NCBI GenBank assembly: GCA_965153455.1
Contig: OZ234499.1
Location: 11,342,271 to 11,406,270 of the forward strand
DNA from: Sphagnum compactum
Taxonomy: Eukaryota; Bryophyta; Sphagnopsida; Sphagnales
Reading direction: 5' to 3'
DNA: 64,000 nt
Part shown: positions 37,830 through 51,600 of the stretch, piece by piece
Position numbering within the stretch: the first letter of the stretch is position 1
Layout: each line of letters opens with the position of its first letter
Translations under genes and position numbers: made by a program
The notes under the pieces: generated by a model
What the model saw: the letters and a program-made list of their open reading frames with translations, nothing else
What the model was told of the DNA's origin: nothing
Databases searched by the model: none

Positions 37830-40800
37830 CTAGTACACCCAGAGATGCTTGAAAATGTGTTGCACCTCAATTTCTCCATCCTCAGGTATGTCTGTACAAT
37901 GCACTGCATTCTTCACCTGCAAGGAGCAGCCAAGTTCAATGAGCAAACTCTCTCCCAGGTCTCTTCAGCAAGCTTAGATAACTGAGTTCCCCTTGGAAAC
38001 CTTCTTCTAACTTTGCACCACAGACCACAGACCCAGAGAAAGATTGCAGAAAAGAAGCTCCCTGTGACCAGCATAGAGACATTAGCAAGACAATTGATAG
38101 ATACATACTCATCATGAGAGTAAGTTGGCCAATCATTGCAGACACAAGAAGGAGTGAGGTTGGTATGGTACCTTGTTGATCCCAAATTCAGCACGCAACG
38201 TGTGAGGCCGAAGGGCACGCGCCATGCAAGGATCTGAAGGCCCACAAAATTCTCGGAACGCATTAACAGGGCATACACCTGGATCACATAAGTCAGCTAC
38301 TTCCAGAGCTAGGAAGTCCCCTGATGCCAGCTCATGTGTCATAGCCTGCCAGCATTGAGAGACAAACCCAGTCCATCACTTTTTGCACCATAGCACTGCT
38401 AAGCTAGGAAGAGTAAAATACAGGACGAAGACACATCAGAAAAAACACAAAGCGGAAGATTGACAATAATGTGTACAGGTGAGAAATCACATAGAAATCT
38501 GGGCAAATTCCCCTGTACACTTCTAGAAACTCTGCAGCTGTGACCCGTGAAAAATTGCACATCTCCAAGGCTGTCACTTTGAACTTCTGTAGGATCCGAT
38601 CAAGTATGGCCCCAGCACAGCCTGCACATGTGACTCACATGAGGATCCCACACCCTGATCTATCTTTGGGTGTCAGTCCCTATGGGTCACAATCTGCACA
38701 GCTTTCATAATTTCAAGCAGCAGAAGGTTGAAAGGTTGTCTTAACCTTTCTTCAAGGCACTGTGTCCCTTCTGCAGGCCACTGTCATTCCAGCACTACCC
38801 TCAAAAGTGCATATTCATCAACATGCAATCATTCTGATCATGATGTTCCCAGGTCTGGATAGAAGGATACCTCCCATGACGGCATGTGGTTTAATAATAC
38901 AAAGAGTAGAATTTATGAACTTGGCACACATCCCCATGTTTGTACATGTGAAGAAGAAGAGTGTTTCCTGCACAAGCCATCATACACTCCAAATTAGGAT
39001 TTGGGCAGTTAACAATGGGCTGCAAGGTTGTTGAAGTTCTCTTGTACATAGAAAGGTGTCTTTAGGGTGATGAAGCTGCTTTCAGAACCTTTAGCAACAG
39101 AAAGAGATAAAACACAAGAAGAGTTAATAATGGTGGGTTGATAGCAAGTAGAGTCAGAAGGCATATATAAGCTCTCAGAGGCATCTCTGTTTACAGGCAT
39201 CCATGAGGAATACCAGGCGGGCACTTTCATGAGAGTCTGAACCATGGCAGGCATTCATAGTGCAGTCTGTGCCAAACTGTGCACGGATGGAACTGGGTGC
39301 TTTCATCCGGGCAACTTCACTACTTGTAGGACCTGCTCCACATTAAAATGTGTTGTTGGACTCATCCACTTACCAAGGAGAAAGAACAATGAATCAGTTT
39401 TAAGTTCAAAATGACCCAACTGTCCAAAGCTATGTAATGCAACTTGCTATAATGTCATCCTGCTAGCACAACTGATGATAAGTGCAAAACATTTGGCATG
39501 GTTGAAATGAGATACAGAGTAGCAGATTTGACTTACCAAGCAGCAACCTCCATCTGCAAAGTGCATTCTCAGCCACCAACTCAATAGCCACAACTGGTCC
39601 ACTTGCAATGAACTGTGTGAGGCATCTGAATAGCCACATGTCACCATGAAGTCCACCTGATCTTTGGCAAGTCTAAGATAACAATCTCATGACTAAATGG
39701 TAGTTTGGCACCTCTCACATCACTGAATTATTTTTCTGTTCTCTAAGGACTGCAGAAATCTCATCAAAGATGCTCAATAATTATCACATTCCCTCAAACC
39801 AGAATGTCCATAAAGTCCACGATGTTCACCACACAGTCAGATCCCTGACATCTGCAAACACCTTGGCAAAGTGATTGCTTACAGTGAAATTTCGAGTGGG
39901 AGTTGACATTGCACAACAAGTCCCAATATCTACCAGATATTCTGAGTAAAATCTTGAGTAGGATGGCAATGCCTGATTGTCACGGCACCCATTTATATCT
40001 GACACTAGACAGTAACACAAGGAAATCCATCCTTTGACTGAATTCCTCTATGTTTTTCTTCAGTCAGCAATAAAGAAGACTAAGCTGAAAGCCTGATTCA
40101 ATCTCCAAACCTTCCATCACCACTCAAAGAAGTGTGCAACAGAGTCCTAGATACAAGGAAGCGGACAGTTGGCTTACGAGAAAAAAGGCTTGCCCTTGTG
40201 GCATTGGTAGAATGTTTCAGCCTGAGTAATGTTGAGTTGACACATTCGCATGTTCTTAACAATGAACCCACTGCTAGTAATGCACTCTAAGATCTTGCCT
40301 GTATGTTGTATGGCATCTGGTTTTATCATTGCAAGTGTCCTGGCCACCAACTCAACTCAGAGCCCACAATGAAGCACAATCCCTCTACCACGTCACTGGA
40401 GCTTCATACTGTCAACAATCTTCTCCATCCTAGTAGTAATACAAAGTCTCATGTGTGATTGCTTGTAGCTTTAATCAAATTCATCAAGTAAAATATTGTA
40501 TTTGACTTTTAATGGACAGCAGCAATAATGGTTCAGAGAGGAACAGGAACATACGTTTCCTGCAGACCTCGCAGATGTTTCCTTGTGAAGTCATCCCCAT
40601 AGTCTTCAATTAAAAGTTGGCGTGTGTACACTAGGATGGTGGAGCCTATGAAAAGCTGCTCCAAGCTAATTGCTGGGTAGGCTACCCTTCTGAGAAACAT
40701 TTTGTGGTTCTTAATGTCAAACTGCACATTACCACAGTTACTTTGATAAAATCACTTTCATTCCTGTTACCATTCCTCCAAAACAGGCAATTTCTCTATT

Positions 40801-41075
40801 ATTGCATGTTTGATGTACCTGCTCTCTGACAGTTTTCCATTGTAAGAAAGAGAAAAAAGAGATAGAACTGGCAGAGTGTTAGAATAGTTACTAGTTGTGG
40901 CCTAGTGAGCTTCCATGATTGCTATCTAGACATGTGAATAAGAAAAACAGAGTCGAACCATCTCAATAGACTTGTCAAATGTGTGGTAGAAGAATTGATA
41001 CTTCCAAACAATCTCTGTCATTGGATCATGCCATCTCACAATAAATGCATACCGGGCCCCATCATTGCGACCCTC
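37830..41075 (-). CDS. NME7: Nucleoside diphosphate kinase homologue 7 (DM10 plus two NDK domains), first exon not resolved
   Basis: Minus-strand exons: 41075-40959, 40721-40555, 40339-40178, 39625-39537, 39332-39195, 39088-39014 (tentative), 38621-38491, 38345-38172, 37916-37830 (stop TAG). They give about 379 residues in continuous phase; family members are about 375. DM10 domain: RYAFIVRWHDP, then FDIKNHKMFLRR and IEDYGDDFTR. NDK domain A: TLAMIKPDA, then FIASGPVVAIEL and the active-site-type NACHGSDS. Domain B: AGAILDRILQKF, AAEFLEVYRG, FREFCGPSDP and a C-terminal NAVHCTDIPEDGEIEVQHIF. NME7 associates with the gamma-tubulin ring complex, centrosomes and axonemes in ciliated eukaryotes. 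The first listed exon has no ATG in frame before its acceptor, so an upstream exon must supply the start. The tentative exon carries a weak version of the second NDK N-terminal motif. Confidence 0.9.
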
Positions 41076-42740
41076 CTACACACCCTCCAAAAAGCTTAAA
41101 GGTGTCAACTCATTTGCATTCTCACTCTTTCCCCCATATTTTTCCTTTCTTTCAATGGGTCTTTGCACCTTCAAATCTCCTTGACAGGATAAACCCTGGT
41201 TTGAAGAACCTGAGTGTTTCGAACTATTGAATCACCACCACAGCAGGGCTCCAGATCTCAATTCAAAACTGTGGGACTAACAAACAGCAGACTGGAAAAC
41301 TCCAGAGGAAAGCTGTAGAAGCCAGAAGTGCAATTGTACAGCCATAATCTCCTATACAGTGTTCAGAAACTAGGGTTGCAATTCAATTGCACATTCAACT
41401 AGGAAATTTAAGCTCAAAGAAATCTGTCACATCCTTGATGAATGAATACCAGGCCCTGCAGACAGCATTGGTGTTGTGAAAGAAATCGTACCATGATGTT
41501 TAAGTGTCCTTATCCACAGGAACTACAAGTGTCTCCTACAGTGATTGCAGCTGCTTTGGATCAACTCCGCAATCTGAATCTGTAAAGGAAAAGGAGCAGC
41601 ATGGTCAGAGCTTCATGTTCGTCCTCTACCAGATCCACTGAAAGAGACAACCACAATTGTTCTAGGGGCTGCAACAACTTAATGCCGGGGCACCGGTGTT
41701 TTCACGAGCATTGAAAACAAAGAATCTGATCTCAAAAGGGGGTCCCGAATTGCCCAGTCTCCTCTTCCTTTACACATTTCTTCAAGGAGTGGCCATTCAA
41801 GAAAAGACTTTTCTCAGACAAATTCAGAAACTGATGTTATTATGACAACCGATTTGCATGACGAAAGTTCTCAAGAACGGTGTGCACGAAGATGCCAATC
41901 CTATAAACACGCATCACGACAACCCGGAAGAAAAGCAATGCACAAAATTCTTTACAGAATCTGACATTGTATCGCGACTGACGCCGCATTGCAAAGCGAA
42001 GAAACAGAGGAGCATTGAAGGGGAAGGGAGGGGGGGAAAAAACAATTGATCGTACTGAAAAACACAGACCACAACCGAAGAAGCAATCAAAAATATTAAA
42101 CAAGAACGTAACAAGAGACATTACAAATCCTCGCAAATTGGCCCCGACCGCCGCACCTTCACCTTAACTTCACTGCTTTCTTCCTCTCCAAAATGCGAAG
42201 AAGAAAGATTCGGAGATCGCAACGATCAAGGGGAGAAAGCGGTAAACAGAAAAAAACGGGAAAAACGGGAAAAAGAAACAGAAAACCTATTCGTCCGCTC
42301 TCGTCGAATTGGATTTCCAATTTGTAGAAGCATCGGAAAACGTAGACGTAAAGAAGAGCAGCTAGAAGAAGCCACAAAGAACCAAGGATAAAACAACAAA
42401 CAGGGTCCAGATCCTAACTTACACGAGTAACAAACAGGCCATTCTTTGGATTTCATGTCATTGTCCTTGGAGCACACAAAAGAAGCAAGAATTACGAAAA
42501 ATAAAATAAAAATCAAGCATACTTACACGAGTAACAGGCCATTTGTGGATCTCATGTCAACGTTCCCGGAGCACGCAAGAGAGGAGCAAAAACGTGTGCA
42601 AACAACGAAGAAGAAGAAGAGGAGGAAGGGAAGCGGCTGCGCAAGAGACAAAAGAACAGAGCGTTGGTTTTCTGCAACGTCCGCCGGCGTCGTCGCCATT
42701 CCCCTACATACGAATAAAATACATACATTTACACATTTTC
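41076..42740 (-). other. NME7 5' region with duplicated splice-donor segment and likely promoter
   Basis: Contains two related minus-strand donors CTCGT/GTAAGT, with exon ends at 42527 and 42423, set in a tandem duplication of about 75 bp with a 104-bp period (about 42419-42490 and 42523-42590). A GC-richer part at 42630-42700 includes an ATG at 42699 with an open frame of about 58 codons. That frame does not connect in phase to the first recognised NME7 exon. The region is probably 5'UTR, first intron and promoter. Confidence 0.4.
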
Positions 42741-43500
42741 ATACACACATACATATTTGCATATATCCGTATTCGAATGTATGACTTGTATTTTGTAGTG
42801 TACTCTTTATTTCCTTTATTATTTTATTTTATTTTATTTTTCTTTATAAACTGGGTCATAGTGATGTTAAAAGAGTGAATCCAAGGGGGGCCAATTTGCA
42901 ATGATTTTTATTTTTTTGGGGGTGGGGTGGGGTTGCTACCTATGGATTAAATGCAATAATTGCTACTGTCCAAAAATAACACGAATCCCACGTGTGTGTC
43001 ACTCGAGTGGAAAGTTGAAGGTTTTTCTTTCGCTCCTCTACTGTGTGTGTGTGTGTGTGTGTTTTTCTAGAGGAATTTTGGTTTGTAGCCAAATTGGCTA
43101 TCATCCAATAAGAGGGATGTTGAAAAAGTGACCATCGTCCCTTGGGAAAATTTAGCCAAATCTGGCTATAAATGAGAAATTTAAAATTACAAATCTTTAA
43201 TCATCATTTTATGTATATTTTAATTACGCAATGAAAATGGAAGTCCCAGAAAGAACTTGACTTAGGATTGAATTAGCATCAAATCACGTGTAAAACTACA
43301 ATAAATAGATACCCGAAAAAGTAAGAAAACCAACAAACACTACCTATTACTTACCTTAGACTTTCAGGGACGGGAGAGGCAGTTTGAACTCCGTCGTCAC
43401 CCAACATACTAATGATTGGGGTTCTGGGGTGGCAGATTATGCCATTTTCTTGATCACATTATATGACATAATCTTCCAGTGATGATCGTACATACACTTG
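42741..43500. other. AT-rich spacer with a (GT)n run
   Basis: A (TG)n microsatellite lies at 43041-43062. Near 43090-43170 are words such as 'agccaaatctggctataaatgag' that recur in similar form near 48790-48815. No gene was seen. Confidence 0.45.
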
Positions 43501-43507
43501 CAAGAAA

Positions 43508-43939
43508 AGAGCATCTCCACCAATGCTCAGTATGTGACCCTGCAATTGAAATTTTGGATGAGGTTCGTCAGTTCAATCCAGTTGGACCCTGAGAAGTTGC
43601 ACAGTTTTCAGAGCCCCGGACGTCCCTGGAGCAGTCTAATGAAGAACACAGGCAAATGGTATTTTATTGACTGTTCCCTGTTTCTAATTGGCTAAATAGT
43701 TTTGATTGGTCCAAGTGGGTTGCTATTAGTAGTCTCCCATCAACTTGCAGTCCCAGTTTCAGTTTGTATGGGTGGGGTTCGAAGAGAGTTAGTAACTAAA
43801 ACTTGGATGTGAGAAACATGTTTGGAGGGTCACATACTGAGCATTGGTGTGAGAAATATGTTTGGAGGGTCACATACGGAGCATTGGTGTGAGAAATATG
43901 TTTGGAGGGTCACATACTGAGCATTGGTGGAGATGCTCT
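43508..43939. mobile_element. MITE-like element with perfect 33-bp terminal inverted repeats
   Basis: The left end (43508-43540, starting agagcatctccaccaatgct) is the exact reverse complement of the right end (43907-43939). The element is 432 bp and non-coding. The right half holds three tandem 40-bp units starting at 43809, 43849 and 43889, the last running into the terminal repeat. The terminal sequence resembles GAGCATCTCC-type plant MITEs often assigned to DNA transposons. A clean target-site duplication was not found. Confidence 0.85.
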
Positions 43940-46900
43940 AAGAGTGACCAAAGTCTCTGATTTAAATTTAATTCAATTTTTAAGTTGAATCTTCCACTCC
44001 AGACCTTAATGTCATGGAACATTCTCATCCTTGCCCATTATATTCAAGGGCGCAACACCTACCTTACCCCAAGGGAAGGGCACACCTGGTGCTTACCCTA
44101 CTAACATGACATGCAGGGGCTTCACCATTCCATATAACATCATGGTGCAAATAATTGCAAAGACCTGCACATTGTCAAGGCTGTATACCCAATGAATTTT
44201 GGGCCCACAACAAATTCTAGAAACAAAATGTTGCACCACACATTCCTCAAGCAAACTTGAATTCATTTCCTCATAGAACTCACAAGGTTATCAGCCCACC
44301 GTATGTACATCTCTCTTTCTCTTAGTAACTCCGATGGTTTTATTGGGTCACAAAGGGTGATGTTTAATACTATTCCATCAATAGATAAAGCAAGACTAGT
44401 ATACTATCAAGTACTAAGTTTGGTGGCTTGATGTCACTTCACTCTGCTTGTCTAGTTTGCATACCGCGCAATACCTTGGCCATTTCAACACATGTCTGTC
44501 AAATAATTAATTAATTTTGAAACATTCATTTCAACAAATGCAATATTCTTAAATATTCACTATTTTCCTTCACAATATTTTTTGATTTGGAAGAAATAAT
44601 TTTTGAAATTTTTAACATTTCTGAAAATAAAAATAATAATAATTAGTGTTGAATTGGCCAAGATACTAAGGTATATATGTACTTGCTTTTGTGCTTGATG
44701 TCTGCACTCCCCACTTAGAGTAACCCCTTTCTTCATCTTTGTTGGGGGTGGGGGGGGTTTCTTGTTTGTTTTTGTTTGTCTCTCTTAAGTACTTGTTTGG
44801 TCCATTGTTGATGGTCTCATAGTGAAAAATAAATGGGATATAGAATAACAAACAATTGTCAAATGGTGCAAGTTTTGAATGATGGTTCTACCCTTCATTA
44901 CAAGTTCTCACAAAATCACACAAAATCACAAGAGATGATGACACCATATATATTTTAGAGTTGTTGGATTGTAGATGGGAGCTTTGTGTTTGGCTCATAC
45001 ATGGAGTGGAGAGTGAAACATCATATAGCCCTAGACTAAAGGAGAAAAAATGTAGCAAAATTAGTGGTCTCTTGTGTTACAAACTTGACTTGCAATTGAA
45101 TTGTTCAGTTGTATTCAACACATGCAACTTTAAATATTTTTATAATATGAGTGTTATGGACAAGTTGCACTATATGAATTAAATATAACTTGTCATATAT
45201 AAAAGTATATATTTATTGAAAATATATTAACTCTATGCAATTAAATGTAATTGCATTGCAACTAGGATGTCAACGTAGATTTCCTATGCGAATATCCATA
45301 AACAAACTGATGTTTAAATGATTTTTCACTCATTCATCAACAAACAAAATTCATTAATGTCCATTACAAATAACTTGAAACTAATGCATTACCAAACTAT
45401 TATTTTGTGACTAGTAGATTTTGTTAATAGTAATATATGTTACAACTTGAATTCAATTAGTGTAATTTTAAATTGTAAAATATCAATTGTTGATGAAATT
45501 ATTTTGTAACTAATGTCCATTGTGATGAAATTATTTGCACAATGATAATTTTGTGGATTGTGAAATATATTAAACATAGATCCATTGCACAAATAATGAC
45601 AAACATTTTGTGCATGTGATATAATTATATACATTAATGTATAATGTTGAAAAAAAAATTTACATGGATTTTTTTGGCAATCCACATCGCTATTTCCAAT
45701 ACTATGTATTAAAAAAAATCTATAATGTTAAATTAAAACTTGTTAATATTATTGTTATCAAATATTCATTATTACATGATGATAAAAGGTTCATCTTTTC
45801 TTTGTTCAAAAGTTGGGTTACATTTTGATATTTCCCAAGTGTGAATGATGATTACACCTCCATATAAAAAAAGCTTATTATAATATAAAAATATTTTATA
45901 TCCATCTTTAATAACTAAATATGAGTATTTTGCAATTATAATGCAACCAACAAAAAATATAAATATAATTTAATTATTAATTTATCATTGAAATATAATA
46001 AAATAAAAAATTGGAACCACATCATACAACTAGATTTTTTCATTCCCTTCATTCTTGTTAGCTTAGCATTTATTTATTTTTGGTGTCCATATTGTGAAAA
46101 TTGAATAAATTATTTTGCATCTACATCTCAACATATAAATAACATACACACACATTGTTGCATGTTTAATTTTAACAAATTAAAAAATAATCATAACTAT
46201 ACAATGATTAAACTACAAGCTTAACATTTACACACAACTACTTAAATTCAAAATAAGATATTATAAACAAAATTAAAATACATTGATTTTGAATTTTCTC
46301 ATATGTAAATGTACATTCATTTTCACATTCATTGTGTTAGCGTGAAGTCTATTGAACTTGAATGTCTTAGGACTTGCACCATCAAGGTTCATAATCATTA
46401 ATTCATTCTAGTTACATAAAATTCACAATATTCTTATGCACAAAAATAATATTGTAAATGCATCAAACAATATGAGTGTTGAACAAATATTTCTACTCAT
46501 TACACATAAAAGCTAAAATATTAAAATAGTTCACACAATTGGTAAAAATAAACTTTGCTAGTTTTAATTAATAAAAAAAACAAAAGAAACAAATTATGTT
46601 CAAACAAAGAAATGATCAATAAATTATCACATATCTTCATTCCATGTTATTCAAATGAACATGAAATAATAAAGAACTTAAACATTTCATTTTTTAAACG
46701 AAGAACCAAAAATGCAAAAGAATGTTAAATGTTTTTTAGTTGCTTCATGTTAAGAAACTAACAAACTTAAAATAAAAAAGAAACAACATTTTCCTTGTTC
46801 ATCATTTAAATTTGTCTGACACTATACAAAGGTGCATGATAATTATTGATTTAGAAATTTACTAAAAGCTATAATCATGTGTCACACATGTCCTTGCATA

Positions 46901-48586
46901 TCTCACACAAATTTTCAACTTCAAATTTATACGAACAAATAAAACCGAATTGAAACTTAATTGCATTAAGTAAGTATTGGACCATAGTTGCATTTGAGTT
47001 GCTTGTAACAACTTTTGTGTAGCTTGTGAGTCGAGTCAAATGACAATGACCAATATCATATAGTAGGCACATAATCCAATAGTAGAGGGGTAGCATTTGC
47101 AACTATTTTACAACTCCAATGGAACTTATTGATTTTTAGTTGTGAGATTATGTTTATAAATGCATCATATTTCTATGAATAAGTTGTAATGTAATTGCAC
47201 ATTAGTTGCTTGATAATCTAATTTTAATGGATTCAACTTTTCATAGTGGAGATTGCTCATATCTTTTGGGGTTTGGTATAGTGGGTCTTCTTTCAATTGT
47301 GTTTTTGGTGTTATTTGTAAAGCTTTTGCAAACCATGTGATTTGGAAAAGAGCAATTTGGAAACATTTGTGTGTGAAAAGAACAACAAGAGGAAAGAAGC
47401 TACTACTTTTGGCATAAAATGTGTGTGCGCATGGCTACTATCGGTAGAAAGGAGAATTTTTTTGGGGGTGATTTTTTTGATGTATGTAGAGAATGTGCAT
47501 GAGAGAGGAGTGACAATGGGAAAGGACACATTAGAAATAAACTTCCGTAAAACTTTTGGTTTTTTTTCTAGTGAAAACCATCAATTCTTTGAAGATTTGT
47601 GAATCTTTTTCAAAAATTGGAATTGGAGGTTTTTGGATTTCCAAGTTTTAAAAACTTAAAACCATTGTCTATTAAAAAATATTAGATAACCACCCAACCT
47701 TAGTAAATATCTAATTCAAAATTCTTATATGGCATTAAATGACATTTTATCCTATTCTAAACATTGGGTTAGGCCTTCCAATGTGAGGCAGTTGCTCTCA
47801 AAGTTTAAGCACTAATCAACCCTCTTTTTGCCCCCCACTCACTTGCACCCAAATACTTTCTTAGCTGCTTTCTCACACATCCAATGCCAAAATCAGCACT
47901 TTGACTCAAACATATTTTTGGTTTTCACATGCACTTCAATCTTTTCTTGAAATGGATGAGGTTGAAAATTTCAATTGAAAGGGGAATGACATTTTTTTTG
48001 TACATTTTCAAAATTGAATAGGATTTTTTGGGGCATGTTTGTGATAGAATAATTCTCATAACCTAACTTGATCCAATTGATATGGTTAAAAGCAATTGCC
48101 TTATTATCAACAGTTAGTTCACTTTTTTTAAACTCATTCATTGACGCTTAAGGAGAACCAACCTTAACATCGATTTAAAGCCCACTTTCATGGGTTGTTA
48201 GTTGTTACCAAACATTGTGTTTTCATTTTAAAATTTACGTTTTATTTATAAAGATTTCATGTTAAGATAACATACATTTAAAATCAAATTAAATATTGTG
48301 TGACACCCAGGATTCCAACTAAGAATTGGTGCTAGCTAATATTTTTATTATTGTAAATTTATTTATTTAAAATTTAAAAAAATAAAAAAAAACACTTGAC
48401 CTTCTTAACATCAACTTAGCATTAGGTGTGATTTGTAACATTACTTGGGTAAAGTACCATACCTACTTATTACCCCAAGAATTTAAGTTGTGTTAAATGA
48501 CAATTGTGTCTCATTCTGTCATTTCCTACCTACCAATAGTACCTTATGCCAAAAAAAAACAAAAAAAACAAGGGCACACACACTAC
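43940..48586. other. AT-rich spacer without recognised genes
   Basis: Very AT-rich with scattered poly-A and poly-T. Open frames of 60-86 codons show no family signature and no RNA gene was found. Confidence 0.5.
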
Positions 48587-48587
48587 T

Positions 48588-48620
48588 AGGGTTTAGGGTT
48601 TAGGTTTTACTAGGGTTTAG
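48588..48620 (+). repeat. Short interstitial telomere-type TTTAGGG cluster
   Basis: Three to four TAGGGTTT units, partly degenerate, followed by an inverted CCAAACCCT unit. There is no adjacent gene start, so it may be a promoter relic or a telomere-like insertion. Confidence 0.55.
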
Positions 48621-51600
48621 CCCAAACCCTGAACCTATTCTGCCTTTCATGAGTCATGTTGAAACCCCACTTCAGCTTCACTCCAATGCGACTTTATAAA
48701 GAATCCTAAACCCTAGTCATCGATGTTTTTTTCAAAACAATTTTGTGATTAGTGCTATGGTGGCCAAATGGCGGTCATCCAACAAAAATATGTCGCCAAA
48801 TTTGGCTACAAATGAGTTCTCAAAGTAAAAAAAAATCTAAGAATCTTTCTACATTTTTGGCTACCTACTGTAAATTGAAATTAAAATATCTGGCCATTTT
48901 TTGGGAATTTATTTTGGGAAAAGATGGCGACAAATAACCAAAGAAATCACATTTTTTGCCCCCCCCAGATTTTAAAAGTTTTTTTTTTGGCTTTTGGGCA
49001 AAATCTCACACCATATAAAAAGACTGATTGCCAGTGGCTTTCTTTTTAATAAAACAATTCGATATAAGAAAAATAGATATCCCAAGAATTAGGCAAAATT
49101 ACTCAAATTTACACTGAAAATTGAAAAAAATAAATAAATTGGGATTTTTGTTGAAAACTTCTATTTTCCTAGTGTGAATTTGACTAAATTTCGTTAAAAT
49201 TTAGGAAAATTTTGCCAAATTTTTTATATTACGAAATTGAACAAAATGGTAATTCACACCTGACAACCTATTTGGGGAGTGGGAACCTACGGGCCAAGAC
49301 CTTTTTTTTTTTTTTTCCTCGGGGTTCTAGATGTCTTGCCAGGTCAAAACTAATTGGGCCCTTAACCAAGTCTAATATAATTTGTCAGTTGGGGGGGCTC
49401 AAATGGGGATATCATTACACAACACGATGATGATGATGATGATCCGGAACGAAGAAATAGTCAGGCTTTGGGCTTCGAAGCTGCTTGCAGCCAAAAAAAA
49501 AAAAAAAAGGTGGAGGGGGAGGGTTTGTGTAATTTCTCGTGAGAAGTGTGCAAAGCCAATTGTGGGCGGTGAAAAGAGGGTTTGTGTAATTTCCCGCATC
49601 TTGGTCAAAGCATAAGCATATGGTCAAAGACAGAAATCTTCCTCATCCCCATCCCCATTTTCCGTTAACTTGATTGCTTTTGTTTTTGCATCCCGTTATG
49701 TTACATCATTACCATACCACCACAACTACCCCTACCTATTCCAAATTTTGCAATTTTAGTTCTGGACAAATGAGCGGTGGTGCTAACTGCGAAGTGGGAA
49801 ATCTTGTGAAAAATAAGTGTAGTTTAAAGCTTCAAGGTGGGGCGGGGGCGACATTTCCAAAGAACGGGCCTATGAGCATGTGCTAAGTAAGGTGAATCGT
49901 GTCCCACATGTTGAGAATGTTCCCCACCCCGGGTCTTTACTTATTTGTAAAGCATCGTCGTACAAATGTTATCATGAACCTAGACATACGTAGGTAGGTT
50001 ACGGGGCATAGGAGGGGACATGTTCTTTAACCTATATTTTAAGAATTGGGATCTTATGCCTACTTATAGTCCTAGGATTTGTTTCACTCTTAAGGAGTAG
50101 GCATAATATTTTGTGTGGAGGGATATATATATCCCCTCCTACTACTACACTTAGGAAATTTGATCCCTTTCACTCTTAAGGAGTAGGCATGATATCCCTC
50201 CTCTCGTTCGTTCCTAGGAAGGATATACACATACTTTATAATCAAAGGGTTCCAATGATGTTACAATGAGCACATGCAGTCTCTATTTTGAAACATGCTA
50301 TTGCAATAGGTGAGGGTTCATCTAGGCTAGGCATCCTAGCAAAAGGTCCTCCCCTTTCTTTCTTTATATGTTTCTCATGACGGGAGGGGTTTGAAAACTT
50401 GATGTTCCCCTTGTAGTCGGCCTCTTAGGTGGTTCATTTGTCTTCTTGGATGGATGTTAGTCCTTCCATTTTGTTCCTTGTTTTCCCCTCTTTTTTTTTT
50501 TGGGTGCTTTGGTTAATTTATGGGCAGTTGAAGCATGGGGATATTTACAATATTCAGAAACAATTTTAATGAATTTTGAGGGTTTAAGTTCAGTAAGTAT
50601 TGGGTTTGTTATGAAAGAAAATAGAGGGGAGGAGAGGGAGCTGACAGAACTAATTTCTTTATCAAGAGAGATCCATGGCCAGAGTGAACCAACAGCCATG
50701 ATTGCACTATGAGGAATGGAAGGATGGATGGATGGATGGTGGGTGGACAAGAAACACTTTTCCATTGGGTTCCAGTTCCCAAGCTAACCATGATGGTTAG
50801 GTTAGCTTGGATATTATACACACACACATATTTGCTTGCCTTGTAATCAATGTTTATTTGTGGTGAAATTTCGCAACTTGATGATGCTTTTTCAACAAAT
50901 AAAACATTGAAAAAAAATTGTGATTTTTTCAGATTTCTTTTTTGCCATTTTTTTGAAATAAAAATAATTAAATTAGCCAGATCTAGACCTAGGCACTTCA
51001 TAGGTTGTCACTTGTAGCAGCACTTTTGTAAAAAAAATGCTACAGCCCACCTAAGACAGTCACCATTTAATGCTAATTGATGTAGGGGATCCTTGCCAAT
51101 GGACCTAATTGAGGAATTTGAACAAACAAAAACTCCACTTCTAACTAATTTTGGGAGGGTATTTGTATTTTGAAAAGACCAACTGGGTTGTATATCTAAA
51201 TTTTTGAGGGTTTTGCTTACAATTAGGTTTGGATAGGTCCAAATTTTTTAAAGATTAAATGCTTGGTTGGTACAAGTACCTTAACTATTGCCGTAACACT
51301 TGCTAATACCAATAGTTGTGATTTTTTATGTTTGATCCCCATGGTGGTTTGATATATAAGCGTGAGCTTGCTATCAATAGTGATATCAACATTAGTAGCA
51401 AGGAGGTTAGCAGTCTGGTATGAGCCTTAATATTAGCCTTAATACCAACATCAGTCGGTAGGTACTTGAGGTATTACCCACCTTGAAACAATTTTATATT
51501 AGTCTTAAGGTGCATTCACACTTTGGTGCTAAGGACTCTCGTATTAAGTCCCCTAACACCAAGCTAGTCATTTAGAACCTAAACCTATTTACCACGAAGA

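Noticed and set aside
39625-39661. Earlier NME7 acceptors at 39662 and 39657
   Set aside because: 39662 keeps phase but inserts twelve residues absent from the family, and 39657 breaks phase; the acceptor before 39625 gives the exact family alignment PFFS-CLTQFIASGP.
42527-42699. ATG at 42699 with MATTPADVAENQ as the NME7 first exon
   Set aside because: The only donor reached leaves phase 2, while the first recognised NME7 exon needs phase 0, and the sequence is not NME7-like. Kept as possible leader only.
50609-51001. 130-codon minus-strand open frame
   Set aside because: No recognisable domain, contains simple repeats and shows no convincing codon pattern.
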